Shown: in pieces, positions 37,001 through 43,575 of the stretch | Position numbering within the stretch: position 1 is the stretch's first letter | Layout: every line of letters begins with the position of its first letter | Assembly: GCF_019021925.1 (NCBI RefSeq) | Contig: NZ_CP058990.1 | Span: 62,001-126,000 of the forward strand | Direction: 5' to 3' | DNA length: 64,000 bases | From: Cellulophaga sp. HaHaR_3_176 | GTDB taxonomy: Bacteria; Bacteroidota; Bacteroidia; Flavobacteriales; Flavobacteriaceae | The notes under the pieces: generated by a model | The model's database searches: none | The model's input: only the letters and a program-made list of their open reading frames with translations | What the model was told of the DNA's origin: nothing | Position numbers and translations under genes: made by a program

Positions 37001-37456
37001 GCTCGTGAAGATTTATCGGGGAATGATGTTGGTCGCAAATTATTAATTTTAGCTAGAGAGTTAGATTTAAGTAATGAATTTGCAGATATTAGTATTCAAA
37101 ATTTAATACCTAATGCCTTGCAAAATGTTGAGGTAGGTGAATTTAATAGGCAATTAGAATCATTAGATTCAGTTTTTGAGAAGATTAAAAAAGAACAAAA
37201 ACCGAATCATGTATTACGTTATGTAGGTGATTTGTCAGGAGATTTACAAAAAGAAAAAGGTAATTTAGAGGTGAAATTAGTATCTGTACCTAAAGAAAGT
37301 GCTTTAGGCCAAGTAAAAGGTTCTGATTCAATTATTGAAATATATACAGAATCTTACGGAGAAAACCCATTAGTAATTCAAGGTGCTGGGGCAGGAGCAG
37401 CAGTTACTGCACGTGGTGTTTTTGGAGATATATTAAGAATTATAGAGAAAAATTAG
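34073..37456 (+). CDS. Fusion of MetX-like acyltransferase, aspartokinase and homoserine dehydrogenase
   Basis: One 1127-codon frame joins three enzymes. Residues 1-320 form an alpha/beta-hydrolase of the homoserine acetyltransferase type (VNHALTGSSDVAG, the nucleophile in GGSMGGGIAWE, Asp in GVDSDLFF, His in GHDAFLIEF). Residues 325-770 are an aspartokinase beginning KILKFGGKSLANG, with ACT repeats. Residues 772-1127 are homoserine dehydrogenase with the NAD(P) motif ALFGHGNVGGTLID, ETNVGAGLPLIDT and the VTARGVFGDIL end. It would phosphorylate aspartate, reduce the semialdehyde to homoserine and acetylate homoserine. E. coli ThrA has only the last two parts. It follows metY by 70 bases, so it is probably under the same SAM-I control. 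Confidence 0.93.
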   Translation: MLHHLKINNYTNYGGVSQDIQLSYQVFGPELHTAPIVLVNHALTGSSDVAGENGWWSALIGDGKCIDTQKYTILSFNVPGNGHDGFILEDYKDFVAQDIAKIFLLGLEKLKIEKLFALIGGSMGGGIAWEMVALTPNLTEHLIPVASDWKSTDWLIANCQIQEQFLLNSSQPVHDARMHAMLCYRTPESFKERFKRSTNEELQVFNVESWLTHHGTKLQERFQLSAYKLMNQLLKTIDITRNNKDAFTVIEKSATNIHIIGVDSDLFFTAKENKDTYKQIAQVNSNVTYGEIRSLHGHDAFLIEFQQMEQLLKGIFDQNGKSQRIKILKFGGKSLANGDGLNRVLDIITAKVKKGENIGVVLSARGKATDQLENILKKASKRKDYLKDFESFKDYQNADFNIDLSKEFKELEKLFEGVSLLGDYSSKVKDQVLAYGELISGKVTAKLLNDKGIKARFIDSRNLIKTDGNFGDAQVKEAISKENVLLEISRLDTDCVPVITGFIASNADNETTTLGRNGSNYSAALIANFLDAAELQNYTHVDGIYTANPDYVADAKKIAELSYGEANELANFGATILHAKTIIPLIEKNIPLRILNTFNDDNEGTLISAKTNKEGIKSLSVIENVALVNFEGRGLLGKVGVDARVFKALSINNISVNIISQGSSERGLGFVVDADKAEKAKEVLIEEFSSDFETKDVNMITVTTDVSVISIVGQDLSSFHKPFNELIKNQISPLLFNNTVTGKNVSLVVRRKDLYKALNVMHGQVFGISKKVNIALFGHGNVGGTLIDQILKSAKNIEERKGIQLNVFAVANSRKVLLSKKGITDNWKSDLEANGESFSLDTIFDFAKEHHLENLIAVDNTASKTFVESYILMIENGFDLVSSNKIANTLSFNFYQNLRNQLDKSQKQYLYETNVGAGLPLIDTIKLLHLSGENITRIKGVFSGSLSYIFNTFSEVDRPFSSILKEAISQGYTEPDAREDLSGNDVGRKLLILARELDLSNEFADISIQNLIPNALQNVEVGEFNRQLESLDSVFEKIKKEQKPNHVLRYVGDLSGDLQKEKGNLEVKLVSVPKESALGQVKGSDSIIEIYTESYGENPLVIQGAGAGAAVTARGVFGDILRIIEKN

Positions 37457-37459
37457 ATA

Positions 37460-38629
37460 ATGGAGAGTAAAAACAAATTCGAAACAGAAGCAATAAGAAC
37501 GCAAACAGAGCGCTCGCAATTTTTAGAGCATTCTACGCCAATGTATGTAACATCAAGTTTTGTATTTGATGATGCTGAAGATATGCGTGCTTCTTTTAGC
37601 GAAGAAAAAGATCGAAATATTTATTCTCGATACTCAAACCCGAATACAAATGAGTTTATTGAAAAGGTTTGTAAAATGGAAGGAGCAGAGGCTGGTTTTG
37701 CTTTTGCTTCTGGTATGGCAGCAGTTTTTTCAACTTTTGCAGCACTTTTAGATAGTGGAGATCATGTAATTTCATCTCGTAATATTTTTGGTTCTACACA
37801 TAGTTTATTTACAAATTTTTTACCGAAATGGAATATCACATCTGATTATTTTGAAATAGATGATTTAGACGGTATTGAAAAGTTGATTAAACCAACTACT
37901 AAATTTATTTATGCAGAATCGCCAACAAACCCTGGCGTTGATGTTTTAGATTTAGAGGCTTTAGGTAAAATTGCAAAAAAGCATAATTTACTTTTAATTA
38001 TAGATAATTGCTTTGCAACACCTTATTTGCAACAACCAATTAAGTTTGGAGCCGATTTGGTGATTCATTCAGGAACAAAACTGATGGATGGGCAAGGTCG
38101 TGTGTTAGCAGGTATTACGGTTGGTAGTGCGGAATTAATGGATAAAGTATACCGATTTTCTCGTATTACAGGTCCAGCTTTATCACCGTTTAATGCATGG
38201 GTTATTTCAAAAAGTTTAGAGACACTGGCAGTCCGCGTAGATCGTCATTGCGATAATGCTTTAAAGCTAGCTGAGTTTTTAGAAAATCATCCAAAAATAA
38301 GTTGGGTAAAGTATCCTTTTTTAAAGTCGCACCCAATGTATGAAGTTGCTAAAAAGCAAATGAAAGCAGGTGGTAGTATTGTTGCTTTTGAGGTAAAAGG
38401 AGGTTTAGAAGCTGGTAGAAAGTTTTTTGATGCTATTAAATTACTTTCTTTGTCTGCTAATTTAGGAGATTCAAGAAGTATCGTAACACACCCTGCATCA
38501 ACTACACATAGTAAGTTGTCTGTAACAGAAAGAGAAGCTGTGAATATTACTGATGGAACAGTAAGAGTATCTGTCGGTTTAGAACATATAGATGATATTA
38601 TTACAGATATAAAACAAGCCTTAGGGTAA
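37460..38629 (+). CDS. Trans-sulfuration PLP enzyme (O-acyl-homoserine sulfhydrylase or cystathionine synthase type)
   Basis: The 389-residue fold-type I enzyme has YSRYSNPNTNEFIEKVCKMEGAE, FASGMAAVFSTFAALL, the PLP Asp in LLIIDNCFATPYLQQP and Lys207 in VIHSGTKLMDGQGRVLAG. It is closest in style to O-succinylhomoserine sulfhydrylase MetZ. It could instead be a cystathionine gamma-synthase; the two cannot be separated by motif. It starts four bases after the fusion gene, so the two form an operon and it would use the acyl-homoserine made by the MetX-like domain. Confidence 0.88.
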   Translation: MESKNKFETEAIRTQTERSQFLEHSTPMYVTSSFVFDDAEDMRASFSEEKDRNIYSRYSNPNTNEFIEKVCKMEGAEAGFAFASGMAAVFSTFAALLDSGDHVISSRNIFGSTHSLFTNFLPKWNITSDYFEIDDLDGIEKLIKPTTKFIYAESPTNPGVDVLDLEALGKIAKKHNLLLIIDNCFATPYLQQPIKFGADLVIHSGTKLMDGQGRVLAGITVGSAELMDKVYRFSRITGPALSPFNAWVISKSLETLAVRVDRHCDNALKLAEFLENHPKISWVKYPFLKSHPMYEVAKKQMKAGGSIVAFEVKGGLEAGRKFFDAIKLLSLSANLGDSRSIVTHPASTTHSKLSVTEREAVNITDGTVRVSVGLEHIDDIITDIKQALG

Positions 38630-38631
38630 TT

Positions 38632-38669
38632 AAAAAAGCTCCTTTTAAATTTTTAAAAGGAGCTTTTTT
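38632..38669. terminator. Bidirectional terminator
   Basis: AAAAAAGCTCCTTTTAAA pairs with TTTAAAAGGAGCTTTTTT in a near-perfect long stem between convergent genes. Confidence 0.92.
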
Positions 38670-38686
38670 AATATTATAGATATTGT

Positions 38687-39223
38687 TTATTCTTTTTCAA
38701 GCGTCATAATATACGTACCAGTGGTAGTAAAAGGTACATCATCTACATCTCTACTTAACGATAAATCATATTCTAAAACTAATGAAGTATCTGTAAGTGT
38801 TTTTATAGTATAGGCAATGGCATCTTCTGTTTCTGTAGTAGCAATTAATAAGCCTTCTTCTAAGACCCATTCTCCATCACTTAAAAAATCTTCAACAACT
38901 TCTTCTTGTGAATATGTTTCTCCTTCTGCTTCAAATTCAATTAAAACAACAAAACTACCTTCGCTAGTAAATACGTTAGGGTTTTCGGAAAAACGTAGGG
39001 AAGCATCAAAATCTTTACCAGTTATAGTTGTTGGGATTGAGAATTCTACGCCATCAATATTCGATGCTATTGTAGCATCTTCTACATCGTAACCAACAAG
39101 TTTCCAGTCTCCGACGAGTTTTGCAGAATTTTCAGCTAAATTGTTTTCCGAATTTTCTTCTTTATCGCATGATACAAATAACGTAATCAGAAATACGAAT
39201 ACTAGTAGATTAATCTTTTTCAT
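38687..39223 (-). CDS. Lipocalin-like lipoprotein
   Basis: The 178-residue protein has a lipoprotein signal (LLVFVFLITLFVSC) with lipid-anchor Cys at about residue 19 and an Asp/Glu-rich linker. LVGDWKLVGYDVED follows, the typical entry strand of lipocalin-like domains, then repeated beta-strands ending GTYIMTLEKE. Such proteins are abundant outer-membrane-anchored lipoproteins in Bacteroidota, with no assigned function. It is convergent with the methionine operon and not part of it. Confidence 0.8.
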   Translation of the reverse strand: MKKINLLVFVFLITLFVSCDKEENSENNLAENSAKLVGDWKLVGYDVEDATIASNIDGVEFSIPTTITGKDFDASLRFSENPNVFTSEGSFVVLIEFEAEGETYSQEEVVEDFLSDGEWVLEEGLLIATTETEDAIAYTIKTLTDTSLVLEYDLSLSRDVDDVPFTTTGTYIMTLEKE

Positions 39224-39300
39224 GTTTGAGATTTATGTTGAGATAAAATAAAGGAATTATAAACTTTTAGGTGATGAAAGTATGTTTTTAAGATTTTATT

Positions 39301-39984
39301 TTAATTATTAAATACTATAGCAAGTATTAAAACTACTATTTGAGAGCCAAATACTATAAATAAAGGTTTGCTACTTGGTTCACCTAAATCAGAAACAAAA
39401 TTGATAGCTTTTTCAACGATAAAGTCACTAAGTTTTGCATCAGGTTGTGTAGCATCAAAATCATCTAATTTTACTTTTTTAAGTATAAAAGAAAATATTT
39501 TTCGCTGCCATCTCGAATTTGTTTTATCATTTTGAATATCTTGAATTAATTTTATTTTTAAAGTTGCTTTATCATTAATTATAGAAGCTTTATTTTCTCC
39601 AGAAAAATATTTAGCAGAATACTCTTTAATTTTAGTTATAAACCACCCTTCTAAGTTTTTTTTCCAAAGCTTAAAAAGAGAAGCATGTACAATACTTTTA
39701 TTAATTATAGAGAAGTAAAGAAAAGGGAACAATAATAAACTTGTTATACAAAGTAACATTGGCCAAAAATCTATAACAAAAAGAGATAATAGCCCTATTG
39801 CTGCTCCAGCTCCACCTGTGTGACCACTAGCAGGAACACCTGCACCGCCTTCAGTTACACCAACCATTATAATTGCTATAATAAAAAGTATTAAACTAAA
39901 GCCTATAAATAAAATATGTTTTAAAATTCCTTTACCAGCTTCTTTTCCGATAGCTATTGACGATTCTGCAATGTTTTTGATCAT
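39301..39984 (-). CDS. Hypothetical membrane protein
   Basis: The 227-residue protein is not recognised. Hydrophobic segments are visible near residues 20-45 (ILFIGFSLILFIIAIIMVGV), 65-95 (LLSLFVIDFWPMLLCITSLLLFPFLYF) and at the extreme C-terminus (PLFIVFGSQIVVLILAIVF). A charged middle domain has helical character (EYSAKYFSGENKASIINDK). A Gly/Ala-rich loop joins the first two segments. It lies in a gene-poor gap next to the decayed vgrG on the same strand, so it may be accessory DNA, but no T6SS component is recognised. Confidence 0.65.
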   Translation of the reverse strand: MIKNIAESSIAIGKEAGKGILKHILFIGFSLILFIIAIIMVGVTEGGAGVPASGHTGGAGAAIGLLSLFVIDFWPMLLCITSLLLFPFLYFSIINKSIVHASLFKLWKKNLEGWFITKIKEYSAKYFSGENKASIINDKATLKIKLIQDIQNDKTNSRWQRKIFSFILKKVKLDDFDATQPDAKLSDFIVEKAINFVSDLGEPSSKPLFIVFGSQIVVLILAIVFNN

Positions 39985-40212
39985 AATTGTTTAACGCAGT
40001 AATGATGGTTATATTTTCTGGTTTTTTTATTTATAAGTAAAATAATAGCAATTAGTTAAGCCATTAAATTTAGTTTTTTTTAAATAACATAAGAACAATA
40101 ATCTATTCGAATTATAATATAAGCTATGCATTAAACAGCCATTTTTATTTATAATCTGAGGCGCGTATAGTTTTTGCCATAGATTATCATTTTTTCATCC
40201 ATTTACGGGTGC

Positions 40213-40707
40213 TCATATCAAAAAAAAATCATTGTTACCTCTTAGGATTTCATTATATAAAGAACCATCTTCATCACTACCGGTGCTAAGTTTTCTAGTA
40301 TCGTAATTGCTTAGTGTATTTTGTACAATAGTATTCAAATCTCTTTCTATAAACGAGTGGTAGTGTGGTCCGTCATCGGCTATTATAGTAGGGCTATGGG
40401 CAGTAATAGTCACTAAATTATTATCTAAATATCCTTTTGAATTTCGGACTGAGGTTACAATACCAAAAAACTCTAAAGGCACATCATTTTCTAAAGTGGT
40501 TTTTGATGTAATAGAAACAGTAATATCTTCCCCTAAATAGGTTTTTGTTTCAGAAGTAAATTCGCTTGTTTGGTTTTCAAGAGAATTGCTCTGACATTCT
40601 ATCCGTAAAGTATGATGGTCATTTATGTTTTGTTGTAAAATTAAACGTTTAAAAGATTTTATCTATTTATTGCCAATATAAATAGTAGTGATAGATTGTG
40701 CTGCCAT
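40213..40707 (-). pseudogene. Decayed vgrG (type VI secretion spike) N-terminal remnant
   Basis: Reading the minus strand from ATG 40707 gives 14 codons (MAAQSITTIYIGNK) and then an in-frame TAG at 40665-40663. The frame then continues uninterrupted to a TGA at 40213. The continuation has VgrG N-terminal character: ILQQNINDHHTLRI, TYLGEDITVSI, PLEFFGIVTSV, ITAHSPTIIADDGPHYHSF. It ends soon after GSLYNEILRGNNDF, a motif that in intact VgrG-like proteins lies much farther on, suggesting an internal deletion. The remnant is about 164 codons, against 550-650 for an intact gene. A GTG at 40482 could restart translation, but no complete domain would result. Assignment is by motif memory; a profile search is needed. 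Confidence 0.62.
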
Positions 40708-41000
40708 GCGTTTTTATTATGTTCTGTTAACTAGTTTTTTTCTAAACTGTGTTTAAACAAATTTATTTACGTGTAGCAATATAGAGTAATTATTGTAAGA
40801 ATAATAATCAAAATAGAGCGTTTCATCGAAAATAAACGATATTTTATTTGTCGGGTGTAGTCTTATTTTATCTACTATAGATTATTTATTTACTTACAAT
40901 TAAAATACAGCTAAACATTTTTAGTATTAAGCGTTTTAGTTTTACCTCGCTGAGAGATATAAAACCTATTCGAATATTAATTTTTATATCTTAGCGACTT
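40708..41000. other. Gene-free AT-rich spacer before the Rrf2 gene
   Basis: About 290 bases without a supportable ORF. I see only the inverted repeat at its right end (40947-40997). With 39985-40212 it flanks the vgrG remnant and looks like eroded accessory DNA. Confidence 0.5.
40947..40997. promoter_or_regulatory. Imperfect inverted repeat at the Rrf2 gene start
   Basis: TCGCTGAGAGATATAAAA (40947-40964) is nearly the reverse complement of TTTTATATCTTAGCGA (40982-40997), differing by a two-base insertion. It ends three bases before the Rrf2 ATG and overlaps a possible -7 box (TATCTTAG), so it could be an autoregulatory operator. If that -7 box is used, the mRNA would be almost leaderless. 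Confidence 0.45.
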
Positions 41001-41414
41001 ATGCTTTCAAAGAAAACAAAATACGGGTTAAAGGCGCTTACTTTTTTGGCTAGCCAAAAAGATAAAAAGCCTGTTCAGATTGCTGAAATCGCAAATAAGG
41101 AGAATATCTCACAAAAGTTTTTAGAAACTATTTTGTTGTCTTTACGTAAAACAGGGTTTTTAGGAAGTAAAAAAGGAAAAGGTGGAGGATACTATATAAT
41201 TAAAGATCCATCTGAAATAAAAATGACAGACGTAATGCGAGTACTAGAAGGGCCTATTTCTATGGTGCCTTGTGTGAGTCTTAATTTTTATGAAAAATGT
41301 GACGACTGCCCAGATGAAACCACTTGTGGTGTACATAAATTAATGTTGCAAGTACGTGATAGTAATTTAGAAGTGTACAGAAATACAATGTTGTCAGACC
41401 TTATTCCTTCATAA
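41001..41414 (+). CDS. Rrf2-family transcriptional regulator with four-Cys motif
   Basis: The 137-residue Rrf2 protein has an N-terminal winged helix (YGLKALTFLASQ, IAEIANKENISQKFLETILLSLRKTGFLGSKKG) and the GGGYYI wing. Four cysteines follow at residues 91, 100, 103 and 109. Rrf2 members such as IscR and NsrR bind an Fe-S cluster with Cys in this region, and CymR controls cysteine metabolism. Position just upstream of the sulfate-reduction operon suggests it regulates sulfur assimilation or senses Fe-S status. The DNA target is unproven; candidate sites are described at 41491-41589. Confidence 0.92.
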   Translation: MLSKKTKYGLKALTFLASQKDKKPVQIAEIANKENISQKFLETILLSLRKTGFLGSKKGKGGGYYIIKDPSEIKMTDVMRVLEGPISMVPCVSLNFYEKCDDCPDETTCGVHKLMLQVRDSNLEVYRNTMLSDLIPS

Positions 41415-41490
41415 AACAGGTCTTTTTTTAATCTCAGTTTACATTTATTTTTTATCAAATTAATAATTTTTATTCAATTTTATTAAAAAT

Positions 41491-41589
41491 CTACTAAAAC
41501 TATAGGGTATAAGTAATTTTATATAGTTTTTAACGTCTTAGTATCAATAAAAGTTTTATTTTTGAATACTCTATTAGTTTAGTGGGGTA
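41491..41589. repeat. Degenerate 19-bp direct repeat upstream of the sulfate-reduction operon
   Basis: CTACTAAAACTATAGGGTA (41491-41509) and CTATTAGTTTAGTGGGGTA (41571-41589) share 11 of 19 positions, mainly at both ends, and start exactly 80 bases apart. The second follows the -7 box, where a repressor would block initiation. The similarity is weak. Confidence 0.25.
41557..41564 (+). promoter_or_regulatory. -7 box TATTTTTG of the sulfate-reduction operon
   Basis: Exact TAnnTTTG match, 42 bases before the DUF2061 ATG at 41607. Confidence 0.5.
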
Positions 41590-41606
41590 ATAGAAAAATT
41601 AATTTC

Positions 41607-41870
41607 ATGATTACAGAGCAATTGATTTTAGACAAACAAAATACGAAAGCAACTTATAAGGAAGACAGTAAATCTGAAGATCCTAAAAGGAGTATTGTAA
41701 AATCTATTAGTTGGAGAATTATAGGAACTATTGATACTATAATTATCTCTTGGTTGGTTACAGGAACTTTAAAATTAGCTTTTTCAATTGGTGTGGTAGA
41801 GCTTTTTACAAAAATGTTGTTGTATTTTTTCCATGAGAGATTATGGGCTAAAATTAAATGGGGTAAATAA
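41607..41870 (+). CDS. DUF2061 small membrane protein of the sulfate operon
   Basis: The 87-residue protein has the DUF2061 signature: RSIVKSISWRIIGTIDTIIISWLVTG, readable in blocks, then FSIGVVELFTKMLLYFFHERLWAKIKWG. Two transmembrane helices are joined by a short polar turn. The family is uncharacterised. It is the first gene of the cys operon, eight bases before cysH, which suggests a membrane role linked to sulfate or sulfite handling. That link rests only on context. Confidence 0.88.
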   Translation: MITEQLILDKQNTKATYKEDSKSEDPKRSIVKSISWRIIGTIDTIIISWLVTGTLKLAFSIGVVELFTKMLLYFFHERLWAKIKWGK

Positions 41871-41878
41871 TAAAGGTT

Positions 41879-42502
41879 ATGGCTTTTACAGAAGAAAACA
41901 TACAAGAATGGAACAAAAGGTTTGCTACGGCAACACCTTCTGAAATTATAGCGTGGGCATTAGAGCAAACACCTAATGCCGTTGTAACTACTAATTTTAG
42001 ACCATACGAAGTAAATATTTTACATGCAGTAACTGCAGTAAATAAAGATATTAAGGTTATATGGTGTGATACTGGTTATAATACACCAAATACATATAAA
42101 CATGCCGAGGAGCTGATTGAAAAATTAGGTTTAAATATTCATTTATATGTGCCTAAGCAAACATCTTCTCATAGAGATGCCGTTATGGGAATACCGGGTA
42201 TTGATGATGCAAATCATGCCATTTTTACAGAGCAAGTAAAACTAGAGCCTTTTGGTAGAGCAATGGCAGAGCATAAGCCGAGTGTTTGGTTTACAAATTT
42301 AAGAAAAGGGCAAACAGCTTTACGTAACTCTTTAGATATTTTTAGTGTTAGCAAAGATGGTGTTTTAAAGGTGAGTCCTTTTTACCATTGGGAAGATGCG
42401 CAATTAGATGCATATTTAGAAGAGTATAAGTTACCGAACGAGCATAAATATTTTGACCCAACTAAGGTTTTAGAAAACCGTGAATGTGGGTTACATACAT
42501 AA
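41879..42502 (+). CDS. cysH: Phosphoadenylyl- or adenylyl-sulfate reductase
   Basis: The 207-residue CysH-family protein has the substrate loop TNFRPYEVNILHAV, the VIWCDTGYNTPNTYKHAEELIEKLG block, and the C-terminal catalytic motif ECGLHT with Cys203. The paired CC motifs that hold a [4Fe-4S] cluster in APS reductases are absent, which favours PAPS specificity. Yet no CysC kinase gene or domain is seen in this operon. It reduces activated sulfate to sulfite with thioredoxin. Confidence 0.93.
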   Translation: MAFTEENIQEWNKRFATATPSEIIAWALEQTPNAVVTTNFRPYEVNILHAVTAVNKDIKVIWCDTGYNTPNTYKHAEELIEKLGLNIHLYVPKQTSSHRDAVMGIPGIDDANHAIFTEQVKLEPFGRAMAEHKPSVWFTNLRKGQTALRNSLDIFSVSKDGVLKVSPFYHWEDAQLDAYLEEYKLPNEHKYFDPTKVLENRECGLHT

Positions 42503-42575
42503 AGAATAGATTACAAAATTAAATTTCACTTCTAATTTTAGATTTGAATAGTACAAAAAAGACTTAAACAAAAAG

Positions 42576-43478
42576 ATGAAAGATACATCGCATATAAATC
42601 CATTAGAGAACGAAGCAATTTATATTATTAGAGAAGTGGCTGCTCAATTTGAAAAGCCAGTTTTGTTATTTTCTGGAGGTAAAGATTCTATTACATTAGT
42701 TCGCTTGGCTCAAAAAGCATTTTGGCCAGCAAAAATTCCTTTTCCTTTAATGCATATTGATACAGGACATAATTTTCCTGAAACTATTGAATTTAGAGAC
42801 AGATTGGTAAAAGAACTTGGTTTAGAGCTTATTGTTCGTAATGTTCAAGATTCTATAGATCAAGGTAAAGTTAAGGAAGAGTCTGGAAGATATTCTAGTA
42901 GAAATTCTTTGCAAACTACAACGTTATTAGATGCTATTGAAGAGTTTAAATTTGATGCTTGTATCGGTGGTGCACGTAGAGATGAAGAAAAGGCAAGAGC
43001 AAAAGAACGTATTTTTTCTGTTCGTGACGATTTTGGTCAGTGGGATGAAAAAAGCCAGCGCCCTGAGTTGTTCGATATGTTAAATGGACAAATAGAATTA
43101 GGTCAAAATGTTCGTTGTTTCCCTATTTCTAACTGGACGGAATTAGATGTTTGGTCTTACATTCAAAAAGAAGAAATTGAAATTCCTTCTATATACTTTG
43201 CACACAAGCGTAAAACTTTCGTAAGAGACGGAATGATATGGTCTGCTGAAGATGGTATTGTTTTTCGTGATGAAGATGAAGTTGTTCAAGAGCGTTTAGT
43301 ACGTTTTCGTACTGTAGGCGATATGTCTTGTACAGCAGCAGTGCTTTCTGATGCAGTTAGTATTGATAAAGTGGTAAGTGAAATTAGAGATTCGAGTATT
43401 TCTGAGCGTGGAGCGCGTATTGATGATAAGCGCTCTGAAGCAGCGATGGAAAAAAGAAAACAACAAGGATACTTTTAG
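42576..43478 (+). CDS. cysD: Sulfate adenylyltransferase subunit 2
   Basis: The 300-residue protein has the PP-loop LLFSGGKDSITLVRLAQKAF with SGGKDS at residues 33-38, FPLMHIDTGHNFPETIEFRD, and IGGARRDEEKARAKERIFS. The C-terminal TVGDMSCTAAVLSDA segment follows. CysD catalyses APS formation from sulfate and ATP, driven by the CysN GTPase encoded next. Confidence 0.97.
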   Translation: MKDTSHINPLENEAIYIIREVAAQFEKPVLLFSGGKDSITLVRLAQKAFWPAKIPFPLMHIDTGHNFPETIEFRDRLVKELGLELIVRNVQDSIDQGKVKEESGRYSSRNSLQTTTLLDAIEEFKFDACIGGARRDEEKARAKERIFSVRDDFGQWDEKSQRPELFDMLNGQIELGQNVRCFPISNWTELDVWSYIQKEEIEIPSIYFAHKRKTFVRDGMIWSAEDGIVFRDEDEVVQERLVRFRTVGDMSCTAAVLSDAVSIDKVVSEIRDSSISERGARIDDKRSEAAMEKRKQQGYF

Positions 43479-43575
43479 TAGTTGATTTTTAAATACATAT
43501 CAACCTAAATAAAAATATAGATTGCTATTATTTTGGTGAAAATCAAAAAAGCAGCAAACAACAACAAAATACAAA

